Shown here: positions 8,459 to 17,394 of the stretch, piece by piece
Layout: every line of letters begins with the position of its first letter
Numbering within the stretch: position 1 is the stretch's first letter
NCBI GenBank assembly: GCA_028697145.1
Contig: JAQVFR010000024.1
Span: 1-51,430 of the forward strand
Length of the DNA stretch: 51,430 nt
Origin: Actinomycetota bacterium
GTDB lineage: Bacteria; Actinomycetota; Geothermincolia; Geothermincolales; RBG-13-55-18
Reading direction: 5' to 3'
Notes under the pieces: generated by a model
Database searches by the model: none
What the model was told of the DNA's origin: nothing
Seen by the model: the letters and a program-made list of their open reading frames with translations, nothing else
Translations under genes and position numbers: made by a program

Positions 8459-9306
8459 TGGACCTGGCCACGGCGGTGTTTGCGGCCATCGCGCTCTTGG
8501 CCGCCGCGGGTCGTCTGGCGGGCCGCCGCACGCGACGCGCTGCCGTCCTTGCGGCAGCGGGCCGGGAAACGGCCGCGCCCTCCGGTCCGGCCGGGCTGCC
8601 GCCCTCCCGCCGCCCGCGAGCTTGGCTGGCCAGGCTGGGGCGGGCTTTCCCGGCACGCCCAGGGGAAGAGGTGCTCAGGCTGATGGAGGTGCAGGCTGCC
8701 GCATGGTCTCCCCATGCGCTGCAGGGCCTGCGCGTCGTCTCCGGGGTTGCGCTGGCCGTGTTGTCTCTGCCACTCGGCGGGATAGCCCTCACGCTCTCCC
8801 CCCTTCTTTTCGCAGCCGGCTACCAGGTCCCGGTCATGGTCCTGAAACGAAGGCACAGCCGGCGCCTGGAGCTCATCGCCTCCGATCTGCCGGAGGTCGT
8901 AGACCTCATGGCCGTCCTCTGCTTCTCGGGGGTGAGCCTGCAGATGGCCTTTCGCCATGCCGTTTCGGCCTGCGGCAATCCGTGTTCGCAACGGGAGATG
9001 GAGGGTGTGCTCGAACGTATCGGGATGGGCGAGAGTGCCGCCGCCGCCCTGCGCGACGCCAGCCGGCACCCGTGCCGGGAGATGCGCCGTTTCAGCCGCA
9101 CCCTGATGAGGGCGGAGGAATTCGGAGCTTCCGTGGCGGATACCCTGGAGGAACTGGCCGTAGAGCTGAGGAGCGCCCGGCGCGAGAAGGACAGGGCGCG
9201 GGCTGCGCGCGTCTCGGTGCTTATCCTCCTGCCCCTTGTGTTTATGATACTTCCCTCATTCCTGCTGCTGACCGTGGGCGGCATGGTCCTTGGCTATACC
9301 CCCTAG
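8455..9306 (+). CDS. tadC: TadC-like inner-membrane platform protein
   Basis: The product has 283 residues. Two adjacent ATGs (8455, 8458) follow AGGAGGT, and the first is used here. The order is a membrane helix near residue 5-22, a further membrane pair around 95-130, a T2SF domain (LIASDLPEVVDLMAVLCFSG, then a MRAEEFGASVADTLEEL helix), and a C-terminal hydrophobic hairpin ending LLTVGGMVLGY. The sequence differs from tadB but has the same fold and order, the usual tadB-tadC pair. It overlaps the tadB stop by four bases. Confidence 0.9.
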   Translation: MMDLATAVFAAIALLAAAGRLAGRRTRRAAVLAAAGRETAAPSGPAGLPPSRRPRAWLARLGRAFPARPGEEVLRLMEVQAAAWSPHALQGLRVVSGVALAVLSLPLGGIALTLSPLLFAAGYQVPVMVLKRRHSRRLELIASDLPEVVDLMAVLCFSGVSLQMAFRHAVSACGNPCSQREMEGVLERIGMGESAAAALRDASRHPCREMRRFSRTLMRAEEFGASVADTLEELAVELRSARREKDRARAARVSVLILLPLVFMILPSFLLLTVGGMVLGYTP

Positions 9307-9331
9307 AAGGACGGAAAGGAGGTGAGAGAGA

Positions 9332-9511
9332 GTGCGCCAACCCCTGGATATGATCGCTGACGAATCGGCGCAGACAACGGCGGAATACGCCCTGGTCATT
9401 CTGGGTGCCGCGGCCGTGGCCGGGGCGCTCATAGCCTGGGCGGGCGGGACGGACGTAATCAAGAGCTTCTTCAATAAGATATTCCAGCAGCTCATGGGCG
9501 CCCTGGGATAG
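9332..9511 (+). CDS. flp: Flp-type major pilin, short
   Basis: This is a 59-residue product from GTG 9332, eight bases after GGAGGT. It has a short polar leader (MRQPLDMIADESAQ), the Flp signature TTAEYALV with Glu18-Tyr19, then one hydrophobic helix (ILGAAAVAGALIAWAG) and a short amphipathic tail. Flp prepilins are cut by the TadV peptidase ahead of such an EY motif and polymerise through the helix. The gene lies between tadC and the prepilin peptidase gene. I infer the role from motif and context; the exact cleavage site is not obvious because no Gly sits at the classical position. Confidence 0.85.
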   Translation: MRQPLDMIADESAQTTAEYALVILGAAAVAGALIAWAGGTDVIKSFFNKIFQQLMGALG

Positions 9512-9538
9512 GCCCCGCCGACAAGGAGGCTGGTTTCG

Positions 9539-9997
9539 GTGTGGACGCTCAGGTCGATCTTCCTGTGGATGTTCGCGGCGGGAGTCACCTATTACGACCT
9601 CCGCTATCGCAAGGTACCCAACCGCTTTGTCCTGCTGTCGGCAGCTGGTGGGTTTGCGCTGGCTGCCGCCGGAGGATGGAGCGCCTGCCGCGCGGGCTTA
9701 TGCGGCATGCTCCTGGGATTCGCGCTCCTCTTCCCCGCTTTCCTCCTGCGCATGGTCGGCGGGGGAGACGTGAAGTCCCTTGCCGTGATCGGGCTGGCGA
9801 CCGGACCCGGCCTCCTCTGGATATCCTTTCTGCGCGGCGCCGTTGCGGGAGGCCTCGCGGGAGTTTTCGTGCTTGCAGTGAGGACGCGGGTCCGCGGCCG
9901 CTTCCCGGCCGGGGCGGAGAGGGGCGCGGCCGCATGGACGCTGCCCTATGCGGGAATCCTCGCCGTGTGCGCCGCTTTTTCCTTCCTCTTTTCCTGA
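9539..9997 (+). CDS. tadV: TadV/CpaA prepilin peptidase
   Basis: The product has 152 residues from GTG 9539 (AAGGAGG upstream). It is a type IV A24 aspartic prepilin peptidase without the methylase half. Both catalytic Asp motifs are present: YYDLRYRKVPN near residue 18-28 and GGGDVK near residue 74-79. Several membrane helices surround them. It would process the Flp pilin encoded just upstream. No secretin, tadE/F/G or cpaB gene follows, as expected for a lineage without a standard outer membrane, so this appears to be a complete minimal Tad set. Confidence 0.9.
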   Translation: MWTLRSIFLWMFAAGVTYYDLRYRKVPNRFVLLSAAGGFALAAAGGWSACRAGLCGMLLGFALLFPAFLLRMVGGGDVKSLAVIGLATGPGLLWISFLRGAVAGGLAGVFVLAVRTRVRGRFPAGAERGAAAWTLPYAGILAVCAAFSFLFS

Positions 9998-10079
9998 GGT
10001 AACGGCGCGGCGGGCATGCCGCGCCGGGCTTGGCCACGGTGCTTGCACTCCAGGCCTCGGGATGGTCGTTCCGAGCGCT

Positions 10080-10085
10080 TATAAT
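10080..10085 (+). promoter_or_regulatory. -10 box of priA; possible leaderless start
   Basis: A perfect TATAAT ends six bases before the ATG at 10092, and no ribosome site lies between. Transcription normally starts about 7 nt past the -10 box, which would fall on the A of the ATG. This suggests a leaderless mRNA. No good -35 is seen. Confidence 0.45.
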
Positions 10086-10091
10086 GGACCC

Positions 10092-12605
10092 ATGCCCGGC
10101 TCAAACGAACTCAAGGAAGGCGCGGAAGCCTACGTCAACGTCGTTATCGACGCGCCTGCCCGACAGCTGGACCGTCCTTTTACCTACTCCGTCCCGCGCC
10201 ATCTGGCCGGCAAGGTGGAGACCGGAAGCGTGGCGCTGGTGCCGCTGGGGAGCACCCTGCAGATCGGCTACGTGCTCGATTTCTGCGATCCGCCCGACCT
10301 GCCGCGCGTGCGCGCCATCGAGGCCGTCGTCGACGAGCCGCCGCTCTTCGACACGCGGATGGTCCGCCTCTGCGAGTGGATGGCCCACAATTACCTCAGC
10401 CCGCTCTCCCAGGTTTTTCGCCTGGTGGTGCCGCCCGGCCGTTCCCGTCGCGTCATCGAGACCGTAGCCCTTGAACGCGAAGCCGCGCAGGCTTTGGAGG
10501 GCCTGCCCGCGCGTGCCGTCCGGCAGCGCGAGGTGGTGGAGGCGCTCGCGGCCCACGGAGAGATGCCCGTATCGGAACTCAAGTCCCGTCTCGGCGGCCG
10601 CATCTCCTCTTCCGTGTTGAGAGCCCTGGAGGAAGGCGGATGGGTGGAGCGGAGGTTCGTCATGCCCAGGCCCCGGGCCTCCCGTATCAAGGTGCGCGTA
10701 GCCATGCTTACGGAAACGGGCAGGGAGGCCGTCGAGGACCACGGACGGCAGGGGCTTTCCCAGGCAAGGCTGCGATTGCTCGAGGCGCTGCGAGACCACG
10801 GCGGGAGCATGACCGTGCCGGAGCTGCTGCATGCCACCGGGTCATCGTCTTCGGTCTTGCGCGGCGCGGCGGAAAAAGGCCTGCTCGTCGTGGGAGAGGA
10901 GGAGAGGTTGCGCGACCCCTTCGCCCAGCGCTCATTTCCCTCCATGGACCCCCATGAACTGAACGCGGAACAGCGAAAAGCCCTGGACGAGATAACCGCG
11001 AGCATGAAAGCCGGAAAAAGCGAGGTCTTTCTCCTCCATGGCATAACCGGCAGCGGCAAGACGGAGGTATACCTGTATGCCATAGAGTATGCCCTGCGCC
11101 AGGGGCGGACTTCGGTGGTGCTGGTACCGGAGATCGCCCTCACCCCGCAGATGGTGCAGCGTTTCAAGGGCCGCCTGGGGGAGGAGGTGGCCGTGCTCCA
11201 CTCCCGCCTTGGCCTGGGAGAACGGTACGACCAGTGGAGGGGCATCAGGCGGGGAAAGTACAAGGTCGTCATCGGTGCCCGTTCCGCCCTCTTCGCTCCC
11301 CTTCCGGACCTTGGCCTTATCATCATCGACGAGGAACACGAGACCACCTACAAGGAGAACTCGGCCCCGCGCTACAACGCCCGCGAAGTGGCCGCCGAAA
11401 GGGCACGTTTGAGCGCCGCGACGCTGGTGCTGGGAAGCGCGACGCCGCAACTGGAAAGCCGTTACGCCGCCGCTCGCGGCGATTACGTGTACCTGGAGTT
11501 GGCTCGCCGCGTGGACAACCGGCCTCTTCCCGAGGTGGAGGTGGTCGATATGCGCGATCCCGGGGATGCGGGGATGCGCACCATACTCTCCCCCCGGTTG
11601 GTCAACGCCCTGGGCAAGGTTTACAGGGCGGGCGAGCAGGCCATCCTCTTCCTCAACCGCCGCGGCTTCGCCCGTTTCATGCAATGCCATGCCTGCGGTA
11701 ACATCCTGCAGTGCCGCAACTGCTCCGTAAGCCTCTGTTACCACGCCCGTGGAGAGCGCTTGTTGTGCCACCACTGCGGCTGGACGCTCCAGCCTCCTTT
11801 CGTATGTCCCGCATGCGGCGGCCCGGTGCACCGTTATACGGGGGTGGGTACCGAACGGGTGGAGGAGGAGCTGCGGCGGTTGCTCCCTCCCCTGCGTTGC
11901 ATACGCATGGATGCCGATACCACCAGGCGCAAGGACTCCCATTGGGATATGCTGGAAGATTTCAAGTCGGGCCACGCCCAGGTGCTATTGGGGACGCAGA
12001 TGATAGCCAAGGGTCTGGACATACCCAATGTCACCCTGGTCGGCGTGATCAACGCTGATACCTCGCTGGGCCTTCCCGATTTCCGCGCCGGTGAGCGCAC
12101 CTTTCAACTGCTTACCCAGGTCGGCGGGAGGGCGGGCAGGGGAGCGAGGCCGGGGAAGGTCATCGTGCAGACGTTCAACCCCGACCACTACGCCATACGC
12201 GCTGCCGTGCGCGGCGATGCCTCCGCTTTCTACCGCAAGGAAACCGAGTACCGGCGGGAAGCCAATTATCCGCCCTTCTGCCGCCTGGTAAACCTGGTCA
12301 TCTCCGCGCCCGCCGAAACCCACGCCAGGGACGCGGCGCACGCCCTTGGGGACCTGCTGCGCCCTCGATTGCGCCCCGGCGACGGCGATGTCCTGGGCCC
12401 GGCCCCCGCTCCACTATCGCGCCTTAAGGGCAGGTTTCGCTACCATATCGTCGTGAAGACCACCGCGTTCGAAAACGCCGCCGCCGCCATCGAGGACTCC
12501 CTGCGAGACTACGATACGTTTCGCAACTCATACTGCAGGCGGGAACGGGTCCCGCGTGAGGACATCTCGCTGGCCGTCGACGTCGATCCCGTAACCCTGC
12601 TCTAA
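10092..12605 (+). CDS. priA: Primosomal replication-restart helicase PriA
   Basis: The product has 837 residues; the frame is open upstream but ATG 10092 gives the usual PriA N-terminus (VNVVIDAPARQLDRPFTYSV, the 3'-DNA-binding domain). Next come a winged-helix segment, helicase domain 1 with Walker A (GITGSGKTEVY) and DEEH, and the zinc-binding insert. The insert has eight Cys in CxxC pairs (CHAC, CRNC, CHHC, CPAC). Helicase domain 2 follows, with the GLDIPNVTLVGVINAD and QVGGRAGRG motifs. PriA reloads the replisome at stalled forks. The zinc ligands and helicase motifs are complete, so unlike some actinobacterial PriA homologues that lack helicase motifs, this one looks active. It has its own -10 box. 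Confidence 0.95.
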   Translation: MPGSNELKEGAEAYVNVVIDAPARQLDRPFTYSVPRHLAGKVETGSVALVPLGSTLQIGYVLDFCDPPDLPRVRAIEAVVDEPPLFDTRMVRLCEWMAHNYLSPLSQVFRLVVPPGRSRRVIETVALEREAAQALEGLPARAVRQREVVEALAAHGEMPVSELKSRLGGRISSSVLRALEEGGWVERRFVMPRPRASRIKVRVAMLTETGREAVEDHGRQGLSQARLRLLEALRDHGGSMTVPELLHATGSSSSVLRGAAEKGLLVVGEEERLRDPFAQRSFPSMDPHELNAEQRKALDEITASMKAGKSEVFLLHGITGSGKTEVYLYAIEYALRQGRTSVVLVPEIALTPQMVQRFKGRLGEEVAVLHSRLGLGERYDQWRGIRRGKYKVVIGARSALFAPLPDLGLIIIDEEHETTYKENSAPRYNAREVAAERARLSAATLVLGSATPQLESRYAAARGDYVYLELARRVDNRPLPEVEVVDMRDPGDAGMRTILSPRLVNALGKVYRAGEQAILFLNRRGFARFMQCHACGNILQCRNCSVSLCYHARGERLLCHHCGWTLQPPFVCPACGGPVHRYTGVGTERVEEELRRLLPPLRCIRMDADTTRRKDSHWDMLEDFKSGHAQVLLGTQMIAKGLDIPNVTLVGVINADTSLGLPDFRAGERTFQLLTQVGGRAGRGARPGKVIVQTFNPDHYAIRAAVRGDASAFYRKETEYRREANYPPFCRLVNLVISAPAETHARDAAHALGDLLRPRLRPGDGDVLGPAPAPLSRLKGRFRYHIVVKTTAFENAAAAIEDSLRDYDTFRNSYCRRERVPREDISLAVDVDPVTLL

Positions 12606-12811
12606 TCCGCCCGCCTCACACGCCCGCACTCTCATTGCCAGTCACGCACGCATCCATCCGGAATCAGATCCATAACCTCCCACGTTTTAGGCATATGATT
12701 TACGTCAGGTTGCTTGCTTAAACATCCCCTATATTGGGTAAAGTTGTAAGAAAGGAGCTTGCGTCGCTGTTCGTAATCTCCTTCGGAGCGTCTTTAAGGA
12801 GGGGATCGCTC

Positions 12812-13000
12812 ATGGCGAATCGGAAACTGACCAGGAGTGAGGCGGGCCGCAAGGGAGGCAAAACCACTCTCAAGAAGTACGGGACGGAGTTCTACCAGAA
12901 GATCGGGCAAAAAGGAGGCCGCAAGGGCGGCCAGACGACGAAAGAGAGATACGGGACGGAATTCTACCAGGAGATTGGCAGAAAAGGCGGCCTGAAGTAG
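12812..13000 (+). CDS. Small KGG-repeat protein
   Basis: The product has 62 residues. ATG 12812 is chosen over an upstream in-frame Met because TAAGGAGGGG precedes it by a normal distance. It contains two near-identical units, GRKGGKTTLKKYGTEFYQKI and a second GRKGGQTTKERYGTEFYQEI, plus a final GRKGG. This is the KGG motif of small hydrophilic stress-induced proteins (related to GsiB, plant Em and fungal con-10), which are Lys/Gly-rich and probably disordered. Role in desiccation or general stress is inferred from the family. The gene is monocistronic, with spacers of more than 140 nt on each side. Confidence 0.75.
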   Translation: MANRKLTRSEAGRKGGKTTLKKYGTEFYQKIGQKGGRKGGQTTKERYGTEFYQEIGRKGGLK

Positions 13001-13145
13001 GGCGTGCGACCGGCCCGCATCGATCCACCGACCTGACGTGCCGCGTTTGCTTACTATGCTATAATACGCCCAAATCCCGTTCCCGTGTGGGGCAGCTGTC
13101 AAGCTGTCGGGGTCAAGCACTGAGCCGACCAGGAAGGAGTTCGTC

Positions 13146-13610
13146 TTGCTAAGCAGCGTAGACGTCCACAACTACCTGCAAACGGTCAACATCCCCCACG
13201 AACTCTCCGGGATGCCGGAACCCGCCCGGACAGCGGCCAGAGCGGCGGTAGTGCTGGGCCTTCAGCCACACCAGGTGATCAAATCCGTGTTCTTCGTCGC
13301 GGACGAGGGGCCGCTCATGGCCATGATCCCCGGGGACTGCATGGTCGATTACGACAAGTTGAAGAGGGAGGCGGGGGCATCACGCCTGCGGCTTCTCAAC
13401 GCCGACGAAGTGCGCATGCTCACCGGTTTCCTCATCGGCAGCACTCCCCCCGTCGCACTGAAGGCCGAGATGCCCAAGTATATAGACATCCATGCCCTGC
13501 GCGAGGACGTTGTCTATACGGGCGGGGGGGAGCCCGACATGATCCTCAAGATCCGCTCTTACGACCTCGTGCGCGCCACCGATGCCGAGGTCGTTGACAT
13601 TATCCGCTGA
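13146..13610 (+). CDS. YbaK/EbsC-type aminoacyl-tRNA deacylase
   Basis: The product has 154 residues, starting at TTG 13146 behind AGGAAGGAG. It shows the single-domain YbaK/ProX fold: AAVVLGLQPHQVIKSVFFVAD with the conserved Lys near residue 46, GDCMVDYDKLKREAG, and the C-terminal GGG region. Members hydrolyse mischarged tRNA such as Cys-tRNA-Pro or Ala-tRNA-Pro in trans. A TATAAT box lies near 13060. The next gene, a TauE permease, begins 20 nt after the stop and is probably cotranscribed. Substrate cannot be told from sequence. Confidence 0.8.
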   Translation: MLSSVDVHNYLQTVNIPHELSGMPEPARTAARAAVVLGLQPHQVIKSVFFVADEGPLMAMIPGDCMVDYDKLKREAGASRLRLLNADEVRMLTGFLIGSTPPVALKAEMPKYIDIHALREDVVYTGGGEPDMILKIRSYDLVRATDAEVVDIIR

Positions 13611-13630
13611 CCCCACTGGAAGGACGAGCC

Positions 13631-14416
13631 TTGATCGAGGTAGCCAGATACCTGTTCATCATCCTGGTGGGCTTCGCGTCCGGATTCGCATCGGGGGCAT
13701 TCGGCGTAGGCGGCAGCGTCATCACCACCCCCGCCATTCGCATGCTGCTTTCCCAGTCCTCGGACATCGCCCTGGGCACCCCCCTCCCGATCATCATCCC
13801 TTCGGCGCTGGTGGGAGGTTTCAACTACTGGCGGGCGGGAAAGATACTGCCGCGCATCGTCATCTACATCTCCCTGTTCGGGCTGGCCGGTACGGCGGTG
13901 GGTTCCTATCTGACCGCCCTCATCGACACGCGTTATATCATGATCGTCACCGCCATCATCATCTTCTATCTTGCCTGGCGCACGGCAAGGACGACCTTTT
14001 CGGACGTCCCCGATGCATGCAGCGAAGACGAGGCCGAGCGCAACTGGCCTGTCTGGAAACTGGCCTGCATAGGACTCGTGGCCGGTTTCTTCTCCGGCTT
14101 CCTGGGCATGGGGGGAGGGGTCATCCTGGTTCCCGCTCTCTTCTTCGCGCTCCACCTCGAGCTCAAGGAATGCCTGGGTAACTCCCTGGTGATCATCGCC
14201 ATCCTGGCCGTCCCCGGGAGCATCATCCATACCCAGCTCGGGCACATCGACTGGTCCATTGCCCTCGCCATGATCCTGGGGGTCATGCCGGGCTCATACC
14301 TTGGTTCCTTTTTCACCCTGCGTGCCCGCAACCGGCGCGTCCTCCTGCTCTTCTCCTGCTTCCTCTTCGCCATCGGTATAATATTCTTGTTCAGAGAGAT
14401 CCGGGGGCTTGTCTGA
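13631..14416 (+). CDS. TauE/SafE-family membrane permease
   Basis: The product has 261 residues from TTG 13631 (GGAAGGACG upstream). About eight membrane helices are arranged as two repeats, each starting with the family glycine motif: FASGFASGAFGVGGSVITTP near residue 16 and FFSGFLGMGGGVILVP near residue 154. TauE/SafE proteins export sulfite, sulfoacetate or related organosulfur anions; the substrate here is unknown. It is likely in one transcript with the upstream deacylase gene. No odd features. Confidence 0.85.
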   Translation: MIEVARYLFIILVGFASGFASGAFGVGGSVITTPAIRMLLSQSSDIALGTPLPIIIPSALVGGFNYWRAGKILPRIVIYISLFGLAGTAVGSYLTALIDTRYIMIVTAIIIFYLAWRTARTTFSDVPDACSEDEAERNWPVWKLACIGLVAGFFSGFLGMGGGVILVPALFFALHLELKECLGNSLVIIAILAVPGSIIHTQLGHIDWSIALAMILGVMPGSYLGSFFTLRARNRRVLLLFSCFLFAIGIIFLFREIRGLV

Positions 14417-14440
14417 CCCCCTTCCGATTGTGCAGAGGAT

Positions 14441-15340
14441 GTGGTTGATATCATCGCTCCCGAGGTGCGCGACCATGACAACGACGGGGTGTTCGAGGCT
14501 GCCCCGGAGATGTTCAAGCTCTTCTGGCCAGACGTGAGAGGAAGCTATTTCTTCCGCAGCCGCCGCGCATTCCTGGATTTCATGCGCAAGTGCGGGGGAA
14601 GGATACACTACATCCCTTACGGATCGCGTCAGACCCCCCCGTTCGCCCTGGCGGGGAACTGGAGGAGCCGCGCCGACATCACAGCATTGTGGCACGTCAA
14701 GGGAGAGGGAGCGGTTAAAAGGAAGTTGGTGAACACGGCTGCCTGCCGCAGCTTCGACGCGGGAAGCGAGGCATTCGTCACCAGGCCCCTTGGAGAATAC
14801 GAGGCGGAGGAATACGCAAGATGGGGTTTCGAGCCCGTCTACGAGATAGTGCTTCTGGAGAAGCGGATGCGGCGGGAATCCGTTGCCCCCACGGCGTTAA
14901 CCGGGGTTGAGATCATCCGTTACAGGAAAAAGTATCTGAACGACGTCCTTGACCTGGACGCAACGGCGTTCGACGATTTCTGGAGGCTGGACGAACGCAC
15001 CATGGAGGCCGTGGCCTCGACTTGCCGCCAGAACGCCTTCCTTCTGGCGCTTGGCGGCGGGGAGGTCCTGGGATACGCGGTGGGGGGGGTGAACGGGCGT
15101 TTCGGGTACATGCAGCGTCTTGGAATCCACGCCCTGCATCAGGGCAAGGGCGTGGGGGGATTGCTCTCCAGCAGCTTGATATCAGCGCTCAAGGCCCTGG
15201 GGGCTACATCGGTCATGGTGAACACGCAGAGGGAGAACTCGTCAGCCCTCCAGCTCTATCGCAAACTGGGATTCGAGACCCTGCCCGATCGCCGCTTGAT
15301 CATGCGCCTCACCCCGACTGATACGGAGCAGGTGATATGA
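14441..15340 (+). CDS. Tandem GNAT-like N-acetyltransferase
   Basis: The product has 299 residues from GTG 14441; AGAGGA lies very close to the start, so the exact start is uncertain. The first half (about 1-145) is GNAT-like in strand pattern but lacks a clear acetyl-CoA loop and is probably degenerate. The second half is a canonical GNAT domain with RLGIHALHQGKGVGGLLSSS (the pyrophosphate-binding Q-G-K-G-V-G-G loop) and VNTQRENSSALQLYRKLGFE. The stop overlaps the next gene start (ATG 15337), so it is coupled to the DUF6049-like and murJ genes. Its acceptor may be an envelope or protein amine; this is inference from location only. Confidence 0.8.
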   Translation: MVDIIAPEVRDHDNDGVFEAAPEMFKLFWPDVRGSYFFRSRRAFLDFMRKCGGRIHYIPYGSRQTPPFALAGNWRSRADITALWHVKGEGAVKRKLVNTAACRSFDAGSEAFVTRPLGEYEAEEYARWGFEPVYEIVLLEKRMRRESVAPTALTGVEIIRYRKKYLNDVLDLDATAFDDFWRLDERTMEAVASTCRQNAFLLALGGGEVLGYAVGGVNGRFGYMQRLGIHALHQGKGVGGLLSSSLISALKALGATSVMVNTQRENSSALQLYRKLGFETLPDRRLIMRLTPTDTEQVI

Positions 15341-17394
15341 GGATCCGGGGCTTGATCGCGGTGGCCTTATGCGCGCTGCTCCCGCTCTCTCTAACGGTTA
15401 TCGCGGGAGAGGAGGCGGGTGCACAGGAAGATGTGGCTACGATCTCCGCTTCCATGAATTCTTACTATTATGTTCCCGGGGAGATAGCCTATCTTGACGT
15501 CGACCTCGAACTCTCAGGTGAGGCGAGAACCGACACGCTGTACCTGGAGCTGGTTCTCTATCCCTCCGTCTCGACCCGCTCGCAGTTGTCCGCGTTTCGT
15601 GAAGGGGCGCGACGACACATCATAGCGCGGCGGCGTCTGGAGACGATAGCGCCCGATTCGGAGTGGACGGACAAGATGTACGAGGTAGATCTCAAGATGC
15701 TGGGACTCAGCACGGGGGTCTATCCGTTCGAGGTGAGGTTGCTGCGCAGGGGGGAAGCCATCGCCAGCGACACGAACTTCCTGGTCATCATGGACCCTGC
15801 CATCGGATATCCCCTTAACCTCTCGCTCCTCTGGACCATGGATTTTCTCCCCTCGACCGACGCGCAGGGAAATGCCCTGGACACCGGCCTGGCTTCCGCC
15901 TGCTCGTCTTCCACCAGCGGCAGTGGATTCCTGTATAACCTGGTGAGGACGATGGAGAAAACGCCCGAGGTCAAAGGCAGCGTAGTCATGCCCGGCGCGA
16001 CCTACGCCGACCTGAAGACGTTGGCGGACATGGCAGAGGGAGGGAGCGGCAGTGACATGGCGGAAGGGGCCACCGCGGTCCTCGCCGGCCTCGACCGTCT
16101 TTTCAAGGGCGGCCAGTTGGACCTCGTGAGCACGACCTATGCTTTCGCCGACCCGGATATCCTCGCCTCCCCGGGATGGGAAGGCGGCGGGCAGGAGGTG
16201 GGCGAGGAGGAGGCCGTAGCATCGAGTCAATTGGGGCTCGGGGTCGCTTTCGCGCGTGGAACGGCGAGCGGCGGGACGGGTTTCGTGGCGCCCCTCTTTC
16301 ATCTGAGCGACTTCGTCCTGCCTCTCCTGGTTGAGGAGGATGTTGAATTCGTGGTGGTCGGAAGGGAGGCGCTGGAGGCGAGCGCGGCCGGAAGGCGCCT
16401 GCTGGAAGGCACTACCCTCTCGCAACCGGTCCGTTTCGTCAGCTCCGACGGGTATACGCTCAAGGCCTTCGTGCGTGACGAGGTTTTGTACGCCTACCTG
16501 GAGAACGTGCAGGGGGCGGACGCGTCCCATATCATCCAGAACATCTTCGCCGAACTGGCGGCGCTGCAGAGGGAAAAGCCCAGCGTCGTGCGCTCGTGCG
16601 TCCTGGCCTTTCCGCCTTCTTTCATGCCCGGGCAGGAGTTCCTGAACGAATTCTACGACGCCGTCAAGGCATGCCCGTGGGCGCAGACGCGCCGCCTCGC
16701 CGAACTCAATGCCGACCAGTTCCCCCTGGAGGACGTGACGCTACAGGCCCCGGTATACCCCGAGGCCCCCTCGGACTTCATGCCTGAGCTGGAGGCGGTA
16801 CGGAGCGAGATCGGGGACTTCACCTCCGCGCTCCCCGCGGACCATGAGCTGCGGAAAGACTTGCGGCTCTCCCTGTTCATCGCGGAGAATTACCGTTTCA
16901 CCGGGGACCGCGATACCGCAGCGGCACGATCTTACCTGGGCAGCATAAGGGCAGTCATCGCGGGCGAGACGGACAAGGTAAACATCGCCCTGAAGCGTTC
17001 CGTCACCCTCTCGAGCACCCAGGGCAAGCTGAGCGTGGACGTCAACAGCGCCCTGGAATATCCCCTCGAGAACGTCACCCTGCGCATGGAGAACCCCAAC
17101 CTGACTTTTCCGGAGGGCAGCTCCAGGGAGGTGACCGTAGAGCCTCGCGAGAACCGCTTCATCTTCGACGTCAACACGCGGCGCAAGGGGTCCTTCATCG
17201 TCGATATAGTGCTTGAGTCTGGCGACCTGGTCATCGCCAGCACCTCCACCACGCTGAACACCTCGATTATCAATACCCTGGCTATAATACTCCTGGCCTG
17301 CCTGGCCGGCATCGTTGCACTGTCTTTCCTGGTACGCCGCCTCGTGCGCGGGTATCGCGGGGGAAAACACTCGCGGGGGAGGACGAAAGAGTGA
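15337..17394 (+). CDS. Secreted, C-terminally anchored DUF6049-like protein before murJ
   Basis: The product has 685 residues. A signal peptide (residues 1-29, ending AGAQ) is followed by a large extracytoplasmic region. This contains a beta domain (about 35-150), a central alpha/beta region with LSLLWTMDFLPSTDAQG and SVVMPGATYADLK, and an Ig-like segment near 560-635. One membrane helix (near 648-670) and a basic tail RRLVRGYRGGKHSRGRTKE follow. Mycobacteria carry a comparable secreted protein right before MurJ (Rv3909-Rv3910, DUF6049), so a role in peptidoglycan assembly is inferred. The stop overlaps the GTG of murJ by four bases. Family assignment rests on architecture and synteny, not on a search. 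Confidence 0.7.
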   Translation: MRIRGLIAVALCALLPLSLTVIAGEEAGAQEDVATISASMNSYYYVPGEIAYLDVDLELSGEARTDTLYLELVLYPSVSTRSQLSAFREGARRHIIARRRLETIAPDSEWTDKMYEVDLKMLGLSTGVYPFEVRLLRRGEAIASDTNFLVIMDPAIGYPLNLSLLWTMDFLPSTDAQGNALDTGLASACSSSTSGSGFLYNLVRTMEKTPEVKGSVVMPGATYADLKTLADMAEGGSGSDMAEGATAVLAGLDRLFKGGQLDLVSTTYAFADPDILASPGWEGGGQEVGEEEAVASSQLGLGVAFARGTASGGTGFVAPLFHLSDFVLPLLVEEDVEFVVVGREALEASAAGRRLLEGTTLSQPVRFVSSDGYTLKAFVRDEVLYAYLENVQGADASHIIQNIFAELAALQREKPSVVRSCVLAFPPSFMPGQEFLNEFYDAVKACPWAQTRRLAELNADQFPLEDVTLQAPVYPEAPSDFMPELEAVRSEIGDFTSALPADHELRKDLRLSLFIAENYRFTGDRDTAAARSYLGSIRAVIAGETDKVNIALKRSVTLSSTQGKLSVDVNSALEYPLENVTLRMENPNLTFPEGSSREVTVEPRENRFIFDVNTRRKGSFIVDIVLESGDLVIASTSTTLNTSIINTLAIILLACLAGIVALSFLVRRLVRGYRGGKHSRGRTKE

